Below are positions 1 through 11,883 of a stretch of 64,000 nt of DNA, one piece after another. The position numbers were made by a program, and so were the translations under genes. Numbering within the stretch: position 1 is the first letter of the stretch; each line of letters starts with the position of its first letter. The notes beneath the pieces are model-generated. The model ran no database searches and was not told the origin of the DNA. It was given only the letters and a program-made list of their open reading frames with translations. Origin of the DNA: Owenia fusiformis (Eukaryota; Annelida; Polychaeta; Sabellida; Oweniidae); assembly GCA_903813345.2 (NCBI GenBank), contig CAIIXF020000011.1:11256842-11320841 (forward strand), written 5' to 3'.

Positions 1-889
1 ATATGTAACACCACTTTACATGTTGATCAGTAGGTGTAATGTGATATATTTTAAACATCTCAAACACACAGATTTAAAGTACATACTCAAAATCCTAAAT
101 ACTCCATACTGGTGCAAAATATGTAATAGTCATGTAATTCAGTATTTGTTAATATGACTAGTCCACTTTCGGAAGCATGTAACCTATTAGCCTACATGCA
201 AGTAGAAATAATCTTGATTTACATCATTAAATATTCAAAATTCAGTCGATGTGATACCATATTGAAATCTACATGTGGTAACAAAAACAGTTAATCAACT
301 TTCAAAATTTAATTTTCTTTGAAAATGTGACTTCTAGGTCGGGGAGATTCCCCATAGAGCCCATGTTATAAAATCACAAAAAGTGAATGATGTCTTTTCA
401 TTTAGTGGACAGATAGTGGACAGATAATATTTTGCTTTACTTGACATTTTTTTCATTTGTATAACTATCAGATACATAAGGGTTATATGAAAATTATTCG
501 ACCAGAACAGATGGATATTTAAGTTTAAGGGCACTTTCTGCTATACCTGCCATGCTATTTACGCCGAATTAGCCACCTGGTGGTGAAACTGGTTACTAGT
601 TATTACTACCTACTTGCATCTGGGTAATTCCAGTGCAGCATAATGTGAAACTAATACTCCATTAGTTTAATTATGGTAAATAATTACACAGAGTACACAG
701 CCATTTAAAAAGTACTTGAGCAAAGATGGTTCAAAGTACCCAAACCCCCAATTACTCCAAACTGGTGAATGGTGCAAAATAATACACTCATTTGACATTG
801 ATTATAAACAAATACTTCTATACAAATTATAAAAGTGCTACTGTTAAAAGTGTACAGTGTACCTGTATATCCAAATAAATAATAAATAC

Positions 890-1007
890 CTGAAGACACA
901 CTACCACTACTAGTGCCTGGACTGGTATTTGGTGTTGGTTGGCATTTTACACCACAGTGACAGCAAAAGTTTCCCACAGCTGGTTTCCCACAGCCAGTGC
1001 AAAACAT
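890..1007 (-). CDS. First coding exon of a small zinc-ribbon protein (partial gene)
   Basis: The exon begins with ATG (1007-1005), only two bases after a good acceptor (TTTTACAG, ending at 1010), so the 5' UTR is spliced. The peptide starts MFCTGCGKPAVGNFCCHCG, with CxxC pairs of the zinc-ribbon type, followed by a Pro/Thr/Ser/Gly-rich linker. The frame stays open past a good donor (TCTTCAG|GTATTT, exon end at 890); later exons would lie at lower coordinates or outside the window and I could not place them. A possible upstream noncoding exon lies near 4340-4400. N-terminal CxxC/CxxC ribbons of this kind occur in many unrelated animal proteins, so no function is assigned. The splice sites and Cys pattern are seen; that it is a real gene is inferred. 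Confidence 0.55.
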
Positions 1008-1009
1008 GT

Positions 1010-2515
1010 CTGTAAAACAAAAATTTCATTAATCTGAGAATAGTGGTAGTTTAGAAAATACATCACCAATAAAATGCATGATGGGGCTCCCGTAGGATAA
1101 TTGCAGCATGCACAATTTACCTATTTCTAATCACATTTCCACATATATGCGAATATGCTCACTATTTCTTTGCATTATTTAGGACCATAGACGAGAAAAC
1201 CCTGTTTCGAAATCTGAGGGGGCCCCCGATTGAAATCGTGAAAAACTTTGCAAATTTAATCACTTATTCTGGACGTTTTAATTCAAACGGTTTAATATCT
1301 TAAAATAAAATAATGTCAGCAGATGTGGTTGTCACAAATCGAGCTAATTTAAAGTTTAAATGTCATTGGAGATAAAGTTTCTTATTTGTGTCATGGAAAA
1401 TCCTGAACTTCCAGATTGGGATTTACCAAATTAAATAAACGGCTTTATTAGATTCTAGCCACATTTACAATTTTACCGGCAATCATCTAAATGATTGATT
1501 TAACTTCTGGTATCAGTAAAACCCTAAATCATTCGAAATTCAAATGTAATTGGTCGTAATTGGCATCCATGGTATTGCCAAAACAAGATGGCTGCAGGTC
1601 CAGATAGAATTCAAAATGGAGGGAGTTTGTATTAATTCACGGTATTTGTTTGTGAATTAAAGCTAATGATGGTCTGTGTAAAATTTAATTAATGTGTATA
1701 CAGTATGCACAAAAGTTGAACAAAGGGTCGATCAGACTCAATCTTACTTGAGTGTGATAATTGGTTACGTAACAAAGCTTTACTGCATGGTCATGGTGTA
1801 TTCTACTCTATTTTTATGCATGCTTCCAGGCCTATGCTGCTTATACTGCATGTTTACTAGTATTTTAGAAAATGTGAATAAAAATTGGTAATTTAAAATT
1901 GTATATGTTGTATTTACCCTTCAGGAACCCCAAAATGCATTTTATTAGTGATGTATTTTCTAAACTACCGAGAATGGTACATCCTTCCAAGCATGTATTA
2001 GTACCATAAATTAAAGTATAAATGTCATTGGTCATTTCAAAATATATGGTACATTGTCATCATAGCCAGTCAATTATACTTTACATGGCAAATGTAAATT
2101 TTGCCTAATCACCGGTAAATTATATCAATTCATTCAACTCACTTAATCATCAATTCACACATAGCTAGGCAAAGTGTGTCAGATTCCAGCCAATCCGAAC
2201 AGAGTATTTTTACATGACAGCAGTGCATGAAATAATCAACAATAACGCATTTGTTGTGTATAGGTCACCAGTATGATATTCACCCGGTCCTGGGGTAACA
2301 CCTACTGGTGCACTGATATGCTGCATGGTGAAATGTGTCTATAGGCAAAGGCAACGCAAGACAAAATATTTTGGAAAATATTCAATCAGACATTCTTTTT
2401 TCAGACCCAATGTCATATTTGGATAAGATTTACAATTCCTGTGATCGTGCCACATATAACGCCACGCGATTACGTGTTGATTTTAAACTGAATTTGCAAT
2501 GAAAACGATCGAAGA

Positions 2516-2516
<1 letters not shown>
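1010..2516. other. Non-coding stretch, presumed intron/upstream region of the zinc-ribbon gene
   Basis: AT-rich sequence. The longest open frame (1694-1891, plus) has no family resemblance, no splice context and no compositional signal, so I see no gene here. Confidence 0.4.

Positions 2517-2517
<1 letters not shown>

Positions 2518-2553
<36 letters not shown>
2518..2553. repeat. Poly-T tract
   Basis: A run of about 36 T flanked on both sides by the inverted short motif GAAGATC / GATCTTC. It may be a slippage tract or the loop of a small hairpin element. Confidence 0.7.
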
Positions 2554-2759
2554 CGAAGATCTGGTACTTTCATTTCTCACATGTTTGATAGCGGGTCATT
2601 AACTCTTAGCCTATTATCCATGTCTTATTTTTCACAAAAAAAACTCAGAGGAACCCCGCAGAATTCCAGCAGAATTGGCTTTTTTCTTTGCAGAATTCAC
2701 TAATTTCACTTGCAGAATTCAGTATTTTAACTCACGGAAAACTGGGGGGAGTGCCCTAG

Positions 2760-3995
2760 GCCCGGGAGGTTCACTGTATACAAAATTCAGCGGGTTCCTA
2801 GGCTGAACCCTCAAATATGATCAATATGTTCCCATACCAATCTGTTAAATTTCAATGTGTTCCCATACTGACAAAAATAATGCCCCAAAGCACACCAAAT
2901 GTCCAAATATAAGACCATTGCCATACCACATGTCCAGATGTAAGACTAAGGCCATTTAAAATGTCTAAAGCCCCGAGAAGAAGGCAGATCTTTGAGGAAA
3001 ACGATCCAAAACAACCTCAAACTAGAAAACTGCAACTCCGCGAAGTAGCAAATCCCAACGAACAATATATCAATTACCAAATTAATTCCAATCAGTCATA
3101 GAATTGAAAAATTTAGATTTTATGATTGCGAATTCCTGAAAGGCAGCCATTTTGAATTTTCTGAGGTACAAATCTGAAAAATAATACCATAATTGTGATC
3201 TACTCTAAAATTCCTTCAATTTGAGTATAATATAGGCATACTTTGAAGGGATCGCAAAATTATTGCGAAATCCAACATTAGGCGGCCATTTTGAATTTCA
3301 CGAGGTCTGAATCTGAAAAAAGATACAATCAACTCTAAATTGCCTTTCATTTGAGTATAATAAAGCTATACTTCAGAAATACCTCAAAATTAACGAATAT
3401 TTCTGTTTTCCTGACCCCCCATACACGGCCCCAGGGGGTCAGCATGAAAAACAAGGAATATATGTGAAATAAATAGATGTTGTGAATATACTACCAAAAT
3501 TTCAAACAAAAATATTTATTACTTTGGTTTCGAATGAAAAATTCATGATTTTTACGAAAAAGTCTAGTCATTTTTAAAGCGGCGGCCATCATGGAAAATT
3601 TTTTTTTGGGTAAAACTATTCACCAATATACATCGTTCCACCAAATATGAAGAAAATCCGTCAACTGGTATTTGAGTTATCTTCCGGACGGACGGACGGA
3701 CGGACTGACAGACGGAGGGCTTCACTATATCCCTACAGAACTTCGTTCGTTGGGATAATTAAGGATATGTGTAACTACTAGACCAATGCCATACACAAGT
3801 GAGAGGCAATGTATTTTCCATGACCATTCTCATACCAGGAGTGGAAAAATCTGACCATTGCCATACCTCAAATCATAATTTAGGGGGCATTCTCATTCCA
3901 GATCCTAAAAATTGGGTCCATTGCCATACCAAATGTCAAAAAAGGGACCCCACATGAGCCGAGGATCCCCCCCGTCAAGGTTTATATACAGTGAA
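2760..3995. repeat. Composite interspersed repeat with imperfect inverted ends
   Basis: The left end reads GGTTCACTGTATACAAA and the right end is its approximate reverse complement (TTTATATACAGTGAACACC). Inside, the phrase CCATTGCCATACC and variants recur on both sides. Between about 3110 and 3400 two similar units occur, each with GGCCATTTTGAATTT and TTTGAGTATAAT. The segment around 3687-3757 is a GGAC microsatellite followed by a tail (ACTTCGTTCGTTGGGATAA) that recurs near 53255, so at least two repeat families are mixed. No protein coding is visible. Confidence 0.45.
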
Positions 3996-4339
3996 CACCC
4001 CAGGCTAGGAGCCCTGGCCCTGTGTCTAGTATTCAGTCAGTGAAACCCCTGCTCTAGCTAACCATCCCATTAAAAAAAATCAGGGTGATCAACTTTGGCC
4101 AAAAATCACTTGAACTGAGTTCTAAATTGTTGAAAAACTGCATGATTTTGAATGAATTTTTGTCCAGGCCGGTCTGAGGGGGGGTGATGCACACGTGGTT
4201 CACGTCATGTCTGGCTTTTGAATGGTTTATCTGTAAAGTGCAACATCTACGTTATTTTGAACAAACAGATTGCCTTACAAAGGTAAAATATATAAAAGAT
4301 AGTCCACTAGTATAGACAACTAGGCCTACATATACTCAC

Positions 4340-4400
4340 TTTTCTGCTTGACAATTCCCGCTTCCTTCACTTCCGTTAATTTCAACCGTGACACGCCACA
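4340..4400 (-). other. Possible noncoding first exon of the zinc-ribbon gene
   Basis: On the minus strand a GC-richer stretch ends in a good donor (CAGAAAA|GTGAGTAT, exon side at 4340) and lies upstream of the spliced 5' UTR of the 890-1007 exon. The left limit is arbitrary. Only the donor is really seen; the link to the gene is inference. Confidence 0.25.
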
Positions 4401-4664
4401 TAAAGTTTTCCTTTACAGAAGACTTTTAAAAAATTTCAGACTTATCTAAAAATCTGAACTGACTTATGAATTTCCAAAATCAGTTTTGCAAAAAAAAATT
4501 GCAAAAATATTTCTAAAAAATTATTATAATTTCTATAAATCATTTTACATTTACATATTTGATTTTTGAAATCCTAAAATAGAGTCTAAAGTTTTAAGGA
4601 TTTTCTAAAAGTGTTTTTTTATATATATTTTGAAATTAAAAAATTAAATTTTCAAATTACAAAA

Positions 4665-4915
4665 GTTACTTCAATTTTTATTAAAGTTTTTGAATTTTAA
4701 ATAAGTGTTTTGCGAGTTTTCAAAAGTTATTTATGATTTTAAAAAACTATTTACATTTTTATTTAAGTTTTTAAATTTTCAATAAGTATTATGTGAGTTT
4801 TTATAAGTTAATTATGATTTTAAAAAACTATTTTTATTTTTATTAAAGTTTTTAAATTTTCAATAAGTATTTTGTGAGTTTTTAAAAGTTAATTATGATT
4901 TTCAAAAATAGAAAT
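4665..4915. repeat. AT-rich tandem repeat, about 80 bp x 3
   Basis: The phrase AATAAGTATTTTGTGAGTTT and variants starts near 4701, 4781 and 4861, each followed by a run close to ATTATGATTTTAAAAA. It lies inside a very AT-rich stretch (about 4440-5050) with no coding signal. Confidence 0.6.
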
Positions 4916-6275
4916 GAAAAAATGTCCCTTTTAAAGCTTCGTACCGAACGTTTTTCTGTCAACAATTTGAATATTTTAGAAATTTTTATCTCAAAATAAC
5001 AAAATATATCCTTTGTAAATCTAATAAAACATGTTTTAAGAATTAAAATCAATTTTTATTTTTGACCCCCTTCCCTGGGTTAGTAGACAGGCAATATCTC
5101 GCTAGAATCTAGTTTGCATCAATTGAGAGTGTTTTGATGTATTCCCAAATGCTTATAAGAGGAAAATTGGTGACAACCATTTCCGGTAAAAGAACAGCAA
5201 ATGAGTGTGAAACAATATTTTCCATTGAAAAGTGGGCGTCACCCGCAATGTAATCGAATGGGACGGAAAGAATGGCCGCCGGACCAATTTATATGTTATC
5301 CGATTTTGTTGAAAAGAAATTTGTGAACTACAAGCACCATCTGTAACCCTGTGTCAAAGGGCCGCTTTGATCTGAGAACATTCTTGAAAAATGAAACACC
5401 CATTGTCCACCCTGTATTTCTGCAGCCATCGGATGTGACAGGTAGTAAGGTGAACTGAGAATATTCCCTAGAATATTTTTGGATTTTTAAATCTGTATAG
5501 ATGGCTATCTAAAACATTGCATCAATATGTGTGACAAATGTGGTGACTTATGATTATTATTTCGTGATTATATGTGCCCATATAGCCTATTGCAATGCCA
5601 TTATTTTCATTAAAACTGCCAAAACATTGGACAATAAAATAGCTTATATAGCATAACAAACGAAACTCAAAATTTACTTGTTGATTTATCGAGTTGTTTG
5701 TTTTAGCAAATAATGTGATCTCGTCGTTAATGATTAACAAGAAGAGGAAACCATCTTGTAGTGAATGTAGTTCAAAGTCCACATATGATTCATACTACTG
5801 TATCATAGCGTTCTTGTTTGTCGAATTCCCAAACTAATCTTCTTTATAGCATGTTATAGTTAATCATTAATCAAGACGAATGTGCAAACAAGAAGTATAT
5901 TCGGTCAGATGTATAAATTATAGAATAAATAATAAAAACAAATGCCAATGTAAATGGTACACAATATCAAAAACCTGATTATATATATTTTGTTGAAATT
6001 TTGATTGTCAATGATTGTACGTTGGGAAGTGAGACATTTCTATAACTATAATTTCGTCTCAGGTATTAAAATGGCAAACCATTATCTCATTGCTGACGAT
6101 CAACCTTTGCTCCAAAGCAATGATAAGTTAGTGTTTAGCGTATTTACCTTGATTAATCATTGAAACATTCGACGCCATTTTGATTTTATAATTTTGAAAC
6201 CAACAGTAATTTTGGAGGATATTTAGATTATTGTACAAAGTAGAATGCTCTCTTTGGGCAATAACTAAGAACATC

Positions 6276-9200
6276 ATGAGGAGCGTAGCTGCCGTGGTAT
6301 TCGCGGTGGCCCTGGTGGCCTTAGCTGGGCTGGAAGCTCAGAGAAGTAATGGTAAATTCGATTGGATGAGCTATGACAATTTTGATCAGATTATTGATAG
6401 GATGGACAGCGTCACTCCGGAGAACTGTAACTCTAAACCATCAGCTGAACTGAGACTCCACCCAGATACAGTATCACAGCTTCCCCTCACTAACAGACTT
6501 CTAAGTACTATTATTTATCCTAACAGGACATCTTTACTTCATCTACACAATATGGCGCTCAATCGGGCGTTCTTTCATAGCTACGTTAACCAGATTCTCA
6601 ATAACTCCCAGGTTGACCATAAAATGCAGCCCGGTCTCATGTACTTCTATTTCTCGACGGAGGCTGATATTGCCGCCAACCCCTGGGGCATTAACGGATC
6701 GGCCGTTATGTTCGACAACAACTGCAGTTACGCCAACTGGTACACCAATCTGGAATTCAACAACACGCTGCCATTATTCGGACCCCGAGCCTGGCGTTTC
6801 GACGACTACAACGATCCAACAAACTGGCTACGTGAACCAACAAATGAAACGCTGAACATCGATGACTATGGTGCAGGACCAGAACACAATTATAGTAACC
6901 CATCCTATAAAATAAACCAGTGGTATGACTACTGGATGCCTGATTATGACCCCTCCAGGGACTCAGTCATGAAACATACCTATACCGTAGGGATAAAGTT
7001 CTCCAATGAGACCGGGAGGTTCGTAAATGATGAGTTCGAGGGGAGATCGTTCTTTGGTCCACCACAGCCAAGTCAGAACTCTCCAGAAGAGGATCTACCG
7101 GTCAGATTTACAGCCCCCTATTACGATTGTGGTCGCTCTAACAAGTGGATTATGTCTGCCACTGCCCCCGTCCTAGACTATCTTCCTAGATACCTAGAAT
7201 GGATGCATCTACGACGGCAAAGGTAAGACAGAGATGTTGCCAATATAGCCCATTCATTCTCGGCAATTAGGCAATCGCGAGTCTTAATATTATTTAGTTC
7301 AGTCACAATTTTCTCATCATTGTTTTCATACAAACAGGATGGCTAATGTGTGAAACAACATCCACCAGGTATTCCATCATACAATGTTGTATCTGTTAGA
7401 ACCTCAAGTGTGCTTTATAGCTAGTCTACTGGTCCCCCTCCTGTAACTTTCTATTAACCATGCACATTAGAATTTCCATTTCGCGTGCTTTTGTCACAGT
7501 TTTATCCAGAAAAAGACATCATTGTCAAGGAAACCACCCCTCCACAAAAACTTCCAAACGGAGAAACTTTCCAATGTTAAAAAATGGGGTATGTTTGGTC
7601 ATAGATAGTTGAGTTACATGTAACAATCGTTTCCATTTAGGTTCGTTGCCGCCACTGTGCTGGACATAGATTTCCTGACCCTGGATTTCAACCCCTGCCC
7701 GACAGCTCAGGGTAACCCAGCCCCTAATTACTTCGCAAACACCGCCAGGTGCAAGCCTTCGACGATTGTGAGTAAATATAATGATGTAAAAATTTTGCAC
7801 AGATCGCCTATAGGGAATTGTGAATCTGTCTATATATTTCTATAATACATTATGCCAGTCTTTGTGTAGTAAATGAATCTTCATAATGCCTTGGTACAAA
7901 GGAAAACACAAAGTCACCAGGACCTAGATATCACGAAAAGTATCTCAAATTAGCTAGAGTGACCTATCATTAATGATTATGACAAGATACTTCTATGACA
8001 TGCTATTTGTATTCTCCCTTCTAGTGTGAGCCATTGATGGGGTATGGATTTCAACGGGGAGGCTACATTTGCATGTGCAGACCAGGCTACCGATACCCAC
8101 GTTGGCAGAATGGGCCCTATCTGGGAGTGGACATAGAGAGAGCTACGGAGGAGGAATACCAGTATGGATTCGAATGTGAAAAAGTGGACTGTAAGTTGAG
8201 CCTGAGACTGCAATACATACATGTCAGTATTGTGAAATTGTTTATATTATGCAAAGAAAATCTTAGTTAACCAATTTATAATTATCGAAATACGATTGTT
8301 TGCTTTTTGTTCTTGTATACCCCATCATATTTCTATAATTGTAAATTCCAGGGCGTGTGGTTATTCCTATAATCGACGGAAGTGACAACATGCCAACAAC
8401 AGTTGCAACTAAGTATGCCGTTAACAAGCGCGATATTTCCCAACTGTCAGCAGGTGGCTCTGTGGATGAGCCCCATAATGCACCTGTGGTAAGCAGACGA
8501 AAACGATCTGTTTCGAGGTGGCATGGTTCAGACAAGGCAGCTTTACTAAGTGCATTGGGACTTAAAGAATCGAACTTAAAGAAAGCCAAATTATCACCAA
8601 GGAAACGTATGGCTCCAAAGGTTTCCACAAAGGTAAGAATGATTAGAAAATGTTAACCAAGTTTTACCACAGAGATTCCGTACTATTGAGGTACAGCATT
8701 AATTGAAAGCAGAGACATATACAGTGTGTCCCATAAAAAACGCAACAAACAAAAACATTGTAAAATCACAAAACCAGTGATGATTACATCAATTTCATTT
8801 AGTTTATCATGAAGCCACATGTCTCCCCTTTACAATGGTATGTTATTTGTTCATATCTGATCATGGACCACTGGAAAATCATTGTTTTTTCGTACATGGG
8901 TGAAAAGGCCTTTGTGCCAAGTAATGAAATATCAATCAACTGATCCTTAATTGTGCAATCAGGTAAATCATGTAATTGGTACTGGGGATTAAATTTTTGT
9001 CACAAAATTTACATAACACAAGTTTCTGATTTAGATTTAGTAAGAAAAAATTAAAAGAAAATTTAACTTTAAGTATTCATCAGTATTCTTGTTGGTTCAG
9101 GTAACAAAATGCAAGACATATGGAAAAAAGTGGCATAGACAGTCGTTGTCTGTCATCTTATGAAAGATTACTTATGAAAGATTACATTCCATGCCCTTTC

Positions 9201-11861
9201 GCATGACCACTATTTAACACTGAGACTGGCCTTTGTGTCCATGTCGCACACCTCTTTGAATCATCTGGGGTTCTGGCGGAGGGCAGCAACCTCATTGGTG
9301 ACTCTTTGTTGCAATGTCTAAAACTTGGCCCAGAGCAGATTTTGGCACGTTGTGCAAAAGGAATGATGATTCAGTGGTCCATGGTTTTATATGAATAACT
9401 GACATACCATTGGAAAGAGGAGACATGTGGCTTCCTGGTAAACTAAATCAAATTGATGTTATCATCACTGGTTTTGTGATTTTACAATGTTTTTGTTTGT
9501 TGCGTTTTTTATGGGACACACTGTATATTTCATATGTCTCTGTTGAAAGACATAACTAAACAATATCAATAAAGAAATCATCATCAGTTGTACTTGTACA
9601 TCCTCATAACAGTGGTTTATTCACGTGACTGTGTACTATGTACGAAGAATTATAGGGTCCATTATTTCTTACGTATTGCTTTACTTTGCAAGGTGGAAGA
9701 ACCTCCTAAACGTGTATGGGCGCCACGTCATCAACGTGACACGTCATCCTTTAGAGTGAAGCGTTCATTCGACCAAGAAGCCAGAAGTAGAATAGAGCGC
9801 ATCATTGACCACATGAACACAATAAACAAAGATAACTGTAAAATAAAGACAAACACTGAACTTAATCTCCCTGGAGACCTTGCCTTTGGTGCCAAAGAAC
9901 AATTGCAGAATCAAGCCAGGACAGCCTTAAGGATGGCTCACTTCCTTAGTAACTTCCTCGAAAATGTCGACTTCTATGAAGAGTATGGTAACTTGCGAGG
10001 CGATCGACCTTTGAATTTCGAACTTTTGTTCGGTGAAGCCATTGCTAATGTTATGGGTGATTATAAAATATTTGGAAGTGGTGTGTTCTTTGACACAGAC
10101 AAGTTTAAAAACATGGATGGCACAACAAGGCAATATTTCGGACCATATTCTTGGAGAGGCAGTGGGACGAGAACTATGGCGATTGATTATGCAGGACATG
10201 ACGAGACCTACATCGAAGACGCTTGGTTTGTGGATGTTAAAGAACGTTGGCAGTCGAATGTGTACGGTCTTAAGAAATGGACGACTAAAGCCATGTTGAG
10301 GTCCAACTTATTTGGCACCAGTCTGAGGAGGTTCGAGCACTATCCCATGTACTATCGAGCCCCATCAATGGAGGATGGCCTTTGGTCCGCACCATATTTT
10401 GATTGTGATGGTTACATTGATGATTGGGTAATCACATACAGTGTTCCGTTCTTCGGGATGAACACACTGGGAACTAACATAGAGTTTAAGTAAGTTTTGT
10501 ACCAAAGTTGATTGTGGAATAGTTATCAATATTTCTGAAAAAAGGCTATTCGATCGTAAAAATCAGAGTGGCAAAGTTATGAAAACACAGAAATAAATCC
10601 TTTAAGGGCTGGTCTATGTGAAAAAGTCAGTCGACCTCAGCGGTTTTGTATGAATCATCGTTTGCTCCACTGTTAATGACATACGAATATCATTATTGTT
10701 TGAGAAGTCATACAGAGACGCTAATTTGTAATTTCTTACATTTTCCATCTTGTTTCTAACAGGGGTGTTGTTATAGTTGATGTGAAGCTTGAAGAACTTG
10801 ACGTAAATCAGTGCCCTGGGGAGTTCCATGTTCCCAATGCCTTTAAGTCTACTGCACGATGTGATTACGAAAGCACCTATGTAAGTACATAACATAAAAA
10901 TATAGAACTCAAATCCTTAAACAAAAAATTACTTCTTTCCTATTTGTACCTCTCACATTACCACTAACACGTCCGAATGTGGTGGAGCTGCCGGGTATCG
11001 ATCCCGGTGTGAAAGAAATGATGGTCCCCCAGGGATTATGGTCCCCTTTATCAACGGCCCTTTCTGGCCCCGATTGCGTATAAGGTAATTAGGGAAAGAG
11101 TTGTATTTAGGTCACCATATAACCAATGGAGAGTAGGACCATAATTTGATAGGACCTCCTACCCTTTTACACCGGTCCTCTCACATTTACCACTTCCAAA
11201 GTAAGCCAACATTATCTTGCTCTATAGGTAATATGTACCACCTCGCCAAGAATGAGGTATTTTGTTCAAATCACAAAATCATATTCATTTTGTTACAGTG
11301 TGTACCTCTACCGGGTAAGAGGTTTACTCGTGGTGGCTACAAATGCGAATGTCTCCAAGGTTTCGAGTATCCATTCAACGACCGAGCCTGGTACTATGAT
11401 GGTCAGACAATGGAGGAAGAGTACGATAAGATGATGCGTGGAGAAAGACATAGGTATAACATGAAGCCGTTTAATTAGCGTGAACAATTATTTTTATTTG
11501 TGATACAGTTTATGGGTTTGTAATTCTTGGCCAGTGTTTATGTTTTGAGAAAGATATAGTCTATTGTCGCATTGGTTCCATAAGTGTTTTGGGATTTACC
11601 TTTTCAATATTCATTGTTGGGTTCGGTCTGACAAAAATAATTTTATTTTAGATGTTCAACTATATCATTGTATTCTGAATGTATAAATAAAACTGGTTGA
11701 AGCTCAAAATATAAGTATCTCTGCATTTCAATTTAATTTCATATATATTTTTCAGGTTCAACACTCTCAAATGCCGAGAGGCAGGGGCGCCAAGAGTTTC
11801 AAGTGGATCAGTGTTGCTCATATCTGTAATTGCTTCAATCATGGCGTTCTTTGGCCGATAA
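6276..11861 (+). CDS. Tandem GPR158/GPR179-like ectodomain protein without seven-helix domain, probably GPI-anchored
   Basis: Exons: 6276-7222, 7641-7767, 8025-8190, 8352-8632, 9693-10489, 10763-10880, 11299-11453, 11756-11861; all phases fit and give 898 aa. The start is the ATG that opens a signal peptide (residues 1-22). Unit 1 (about 23-413) is a Cache-like domain (landmarks YYDCGRSNKW and DYLPRY) followed by a Cys-rich EGF-like stalk (CEPLMGYGFQRGGYICMC). Unit 2 (about 532-863) repeats it (APYFDCDGYIDDWVITYSVP, then CVPLPGKRFTRGGYKCEC). The linker carries basic cleavage-type sites RRKR (462-465), PRKR (496-499) and RVKR (528-531). After LKCREAG, where GPR158 relatives enter the seven-helix domain, there is only SSG plus a hydrophobic tail ending AFFGR, like a GPI signal. 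GPR158 is the metabotropic glycine receptor and its Cache domain binds ligand. Here I infer an extracellular ligand-binding or co-receptor role. Homology is clear; the anchor and function are inferred. Confidence 0.82.
8722..9523. mobile_element. Tc1/mariner-type inverted-repeat element in intron 4 of the GPR158-like gene
   Basis: It begins CAGTGTGTCCCATAAAAAAC and ends in the reverse complement, with TA on both sides (8720-8721 and 9524-9525) as the target duplication. The arms match over about 100 bp. The 802-bp interior has no intact transposase, so it is non-autonomous. A related element lies at 15911-16865. The flanking bases outside the TA (about 8703-8720 and 9532-9550) are also inverted copies of one another. 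Confidence 0.85.
10946..11198. repeat. Insert flanked by direct repeats, in intron 6 of the GPR158-like gene
   Basis: The phrase CCTCTCACATTACCACT near 10950 recurs as CCTCTCACATTTACCACTTC near 11177, bracketing about 210 bp. Near its left end is a perfect stem CCGGG-(7 nt)-CCCGG resembling a tRNA T-arm, so the insert could be a tRNA-derived SINE fragment, but no A box or tail is convincing. Confidence 0.35.
11686..11691 (+). other. Possible alternative poly(A) signal in the last intron of the GPR158-like gene
   Basis: AATAAA lies 208 bp after the stop codon (TAG, 11476-11478) that would be used if exon 7 were not spliced to exon 8. An mRNA ending here would encode a form without the hydrophobic tail. 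Confidence 0.4.
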
Positions 11862-11877
11862 CATAAAGAACATGTCT

Positions 11878-11883
11878 AATAAA
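11878..11883 (+). other. Poly(A) signal of the GPR158-like gene
   Basis: AATAAA starts 17 bp after the TAA stop of exon 8, which would give a very short 3' UTR. Confidence 0.55.

Noticed and set aside
10980-11020. tRNA gene
   Set aside because: The T-arm-like stem has a shifted loop sequence, and no acceptor stem, D arm or A box fits around it.
9588-11478. Unit 2 of the GPR158-like gene as a separate gene
   Set aside because: The frame before 9693 lacks a signal peptide, a clean acceptor lies at 9691-9692, and exon 4 joins in phase.
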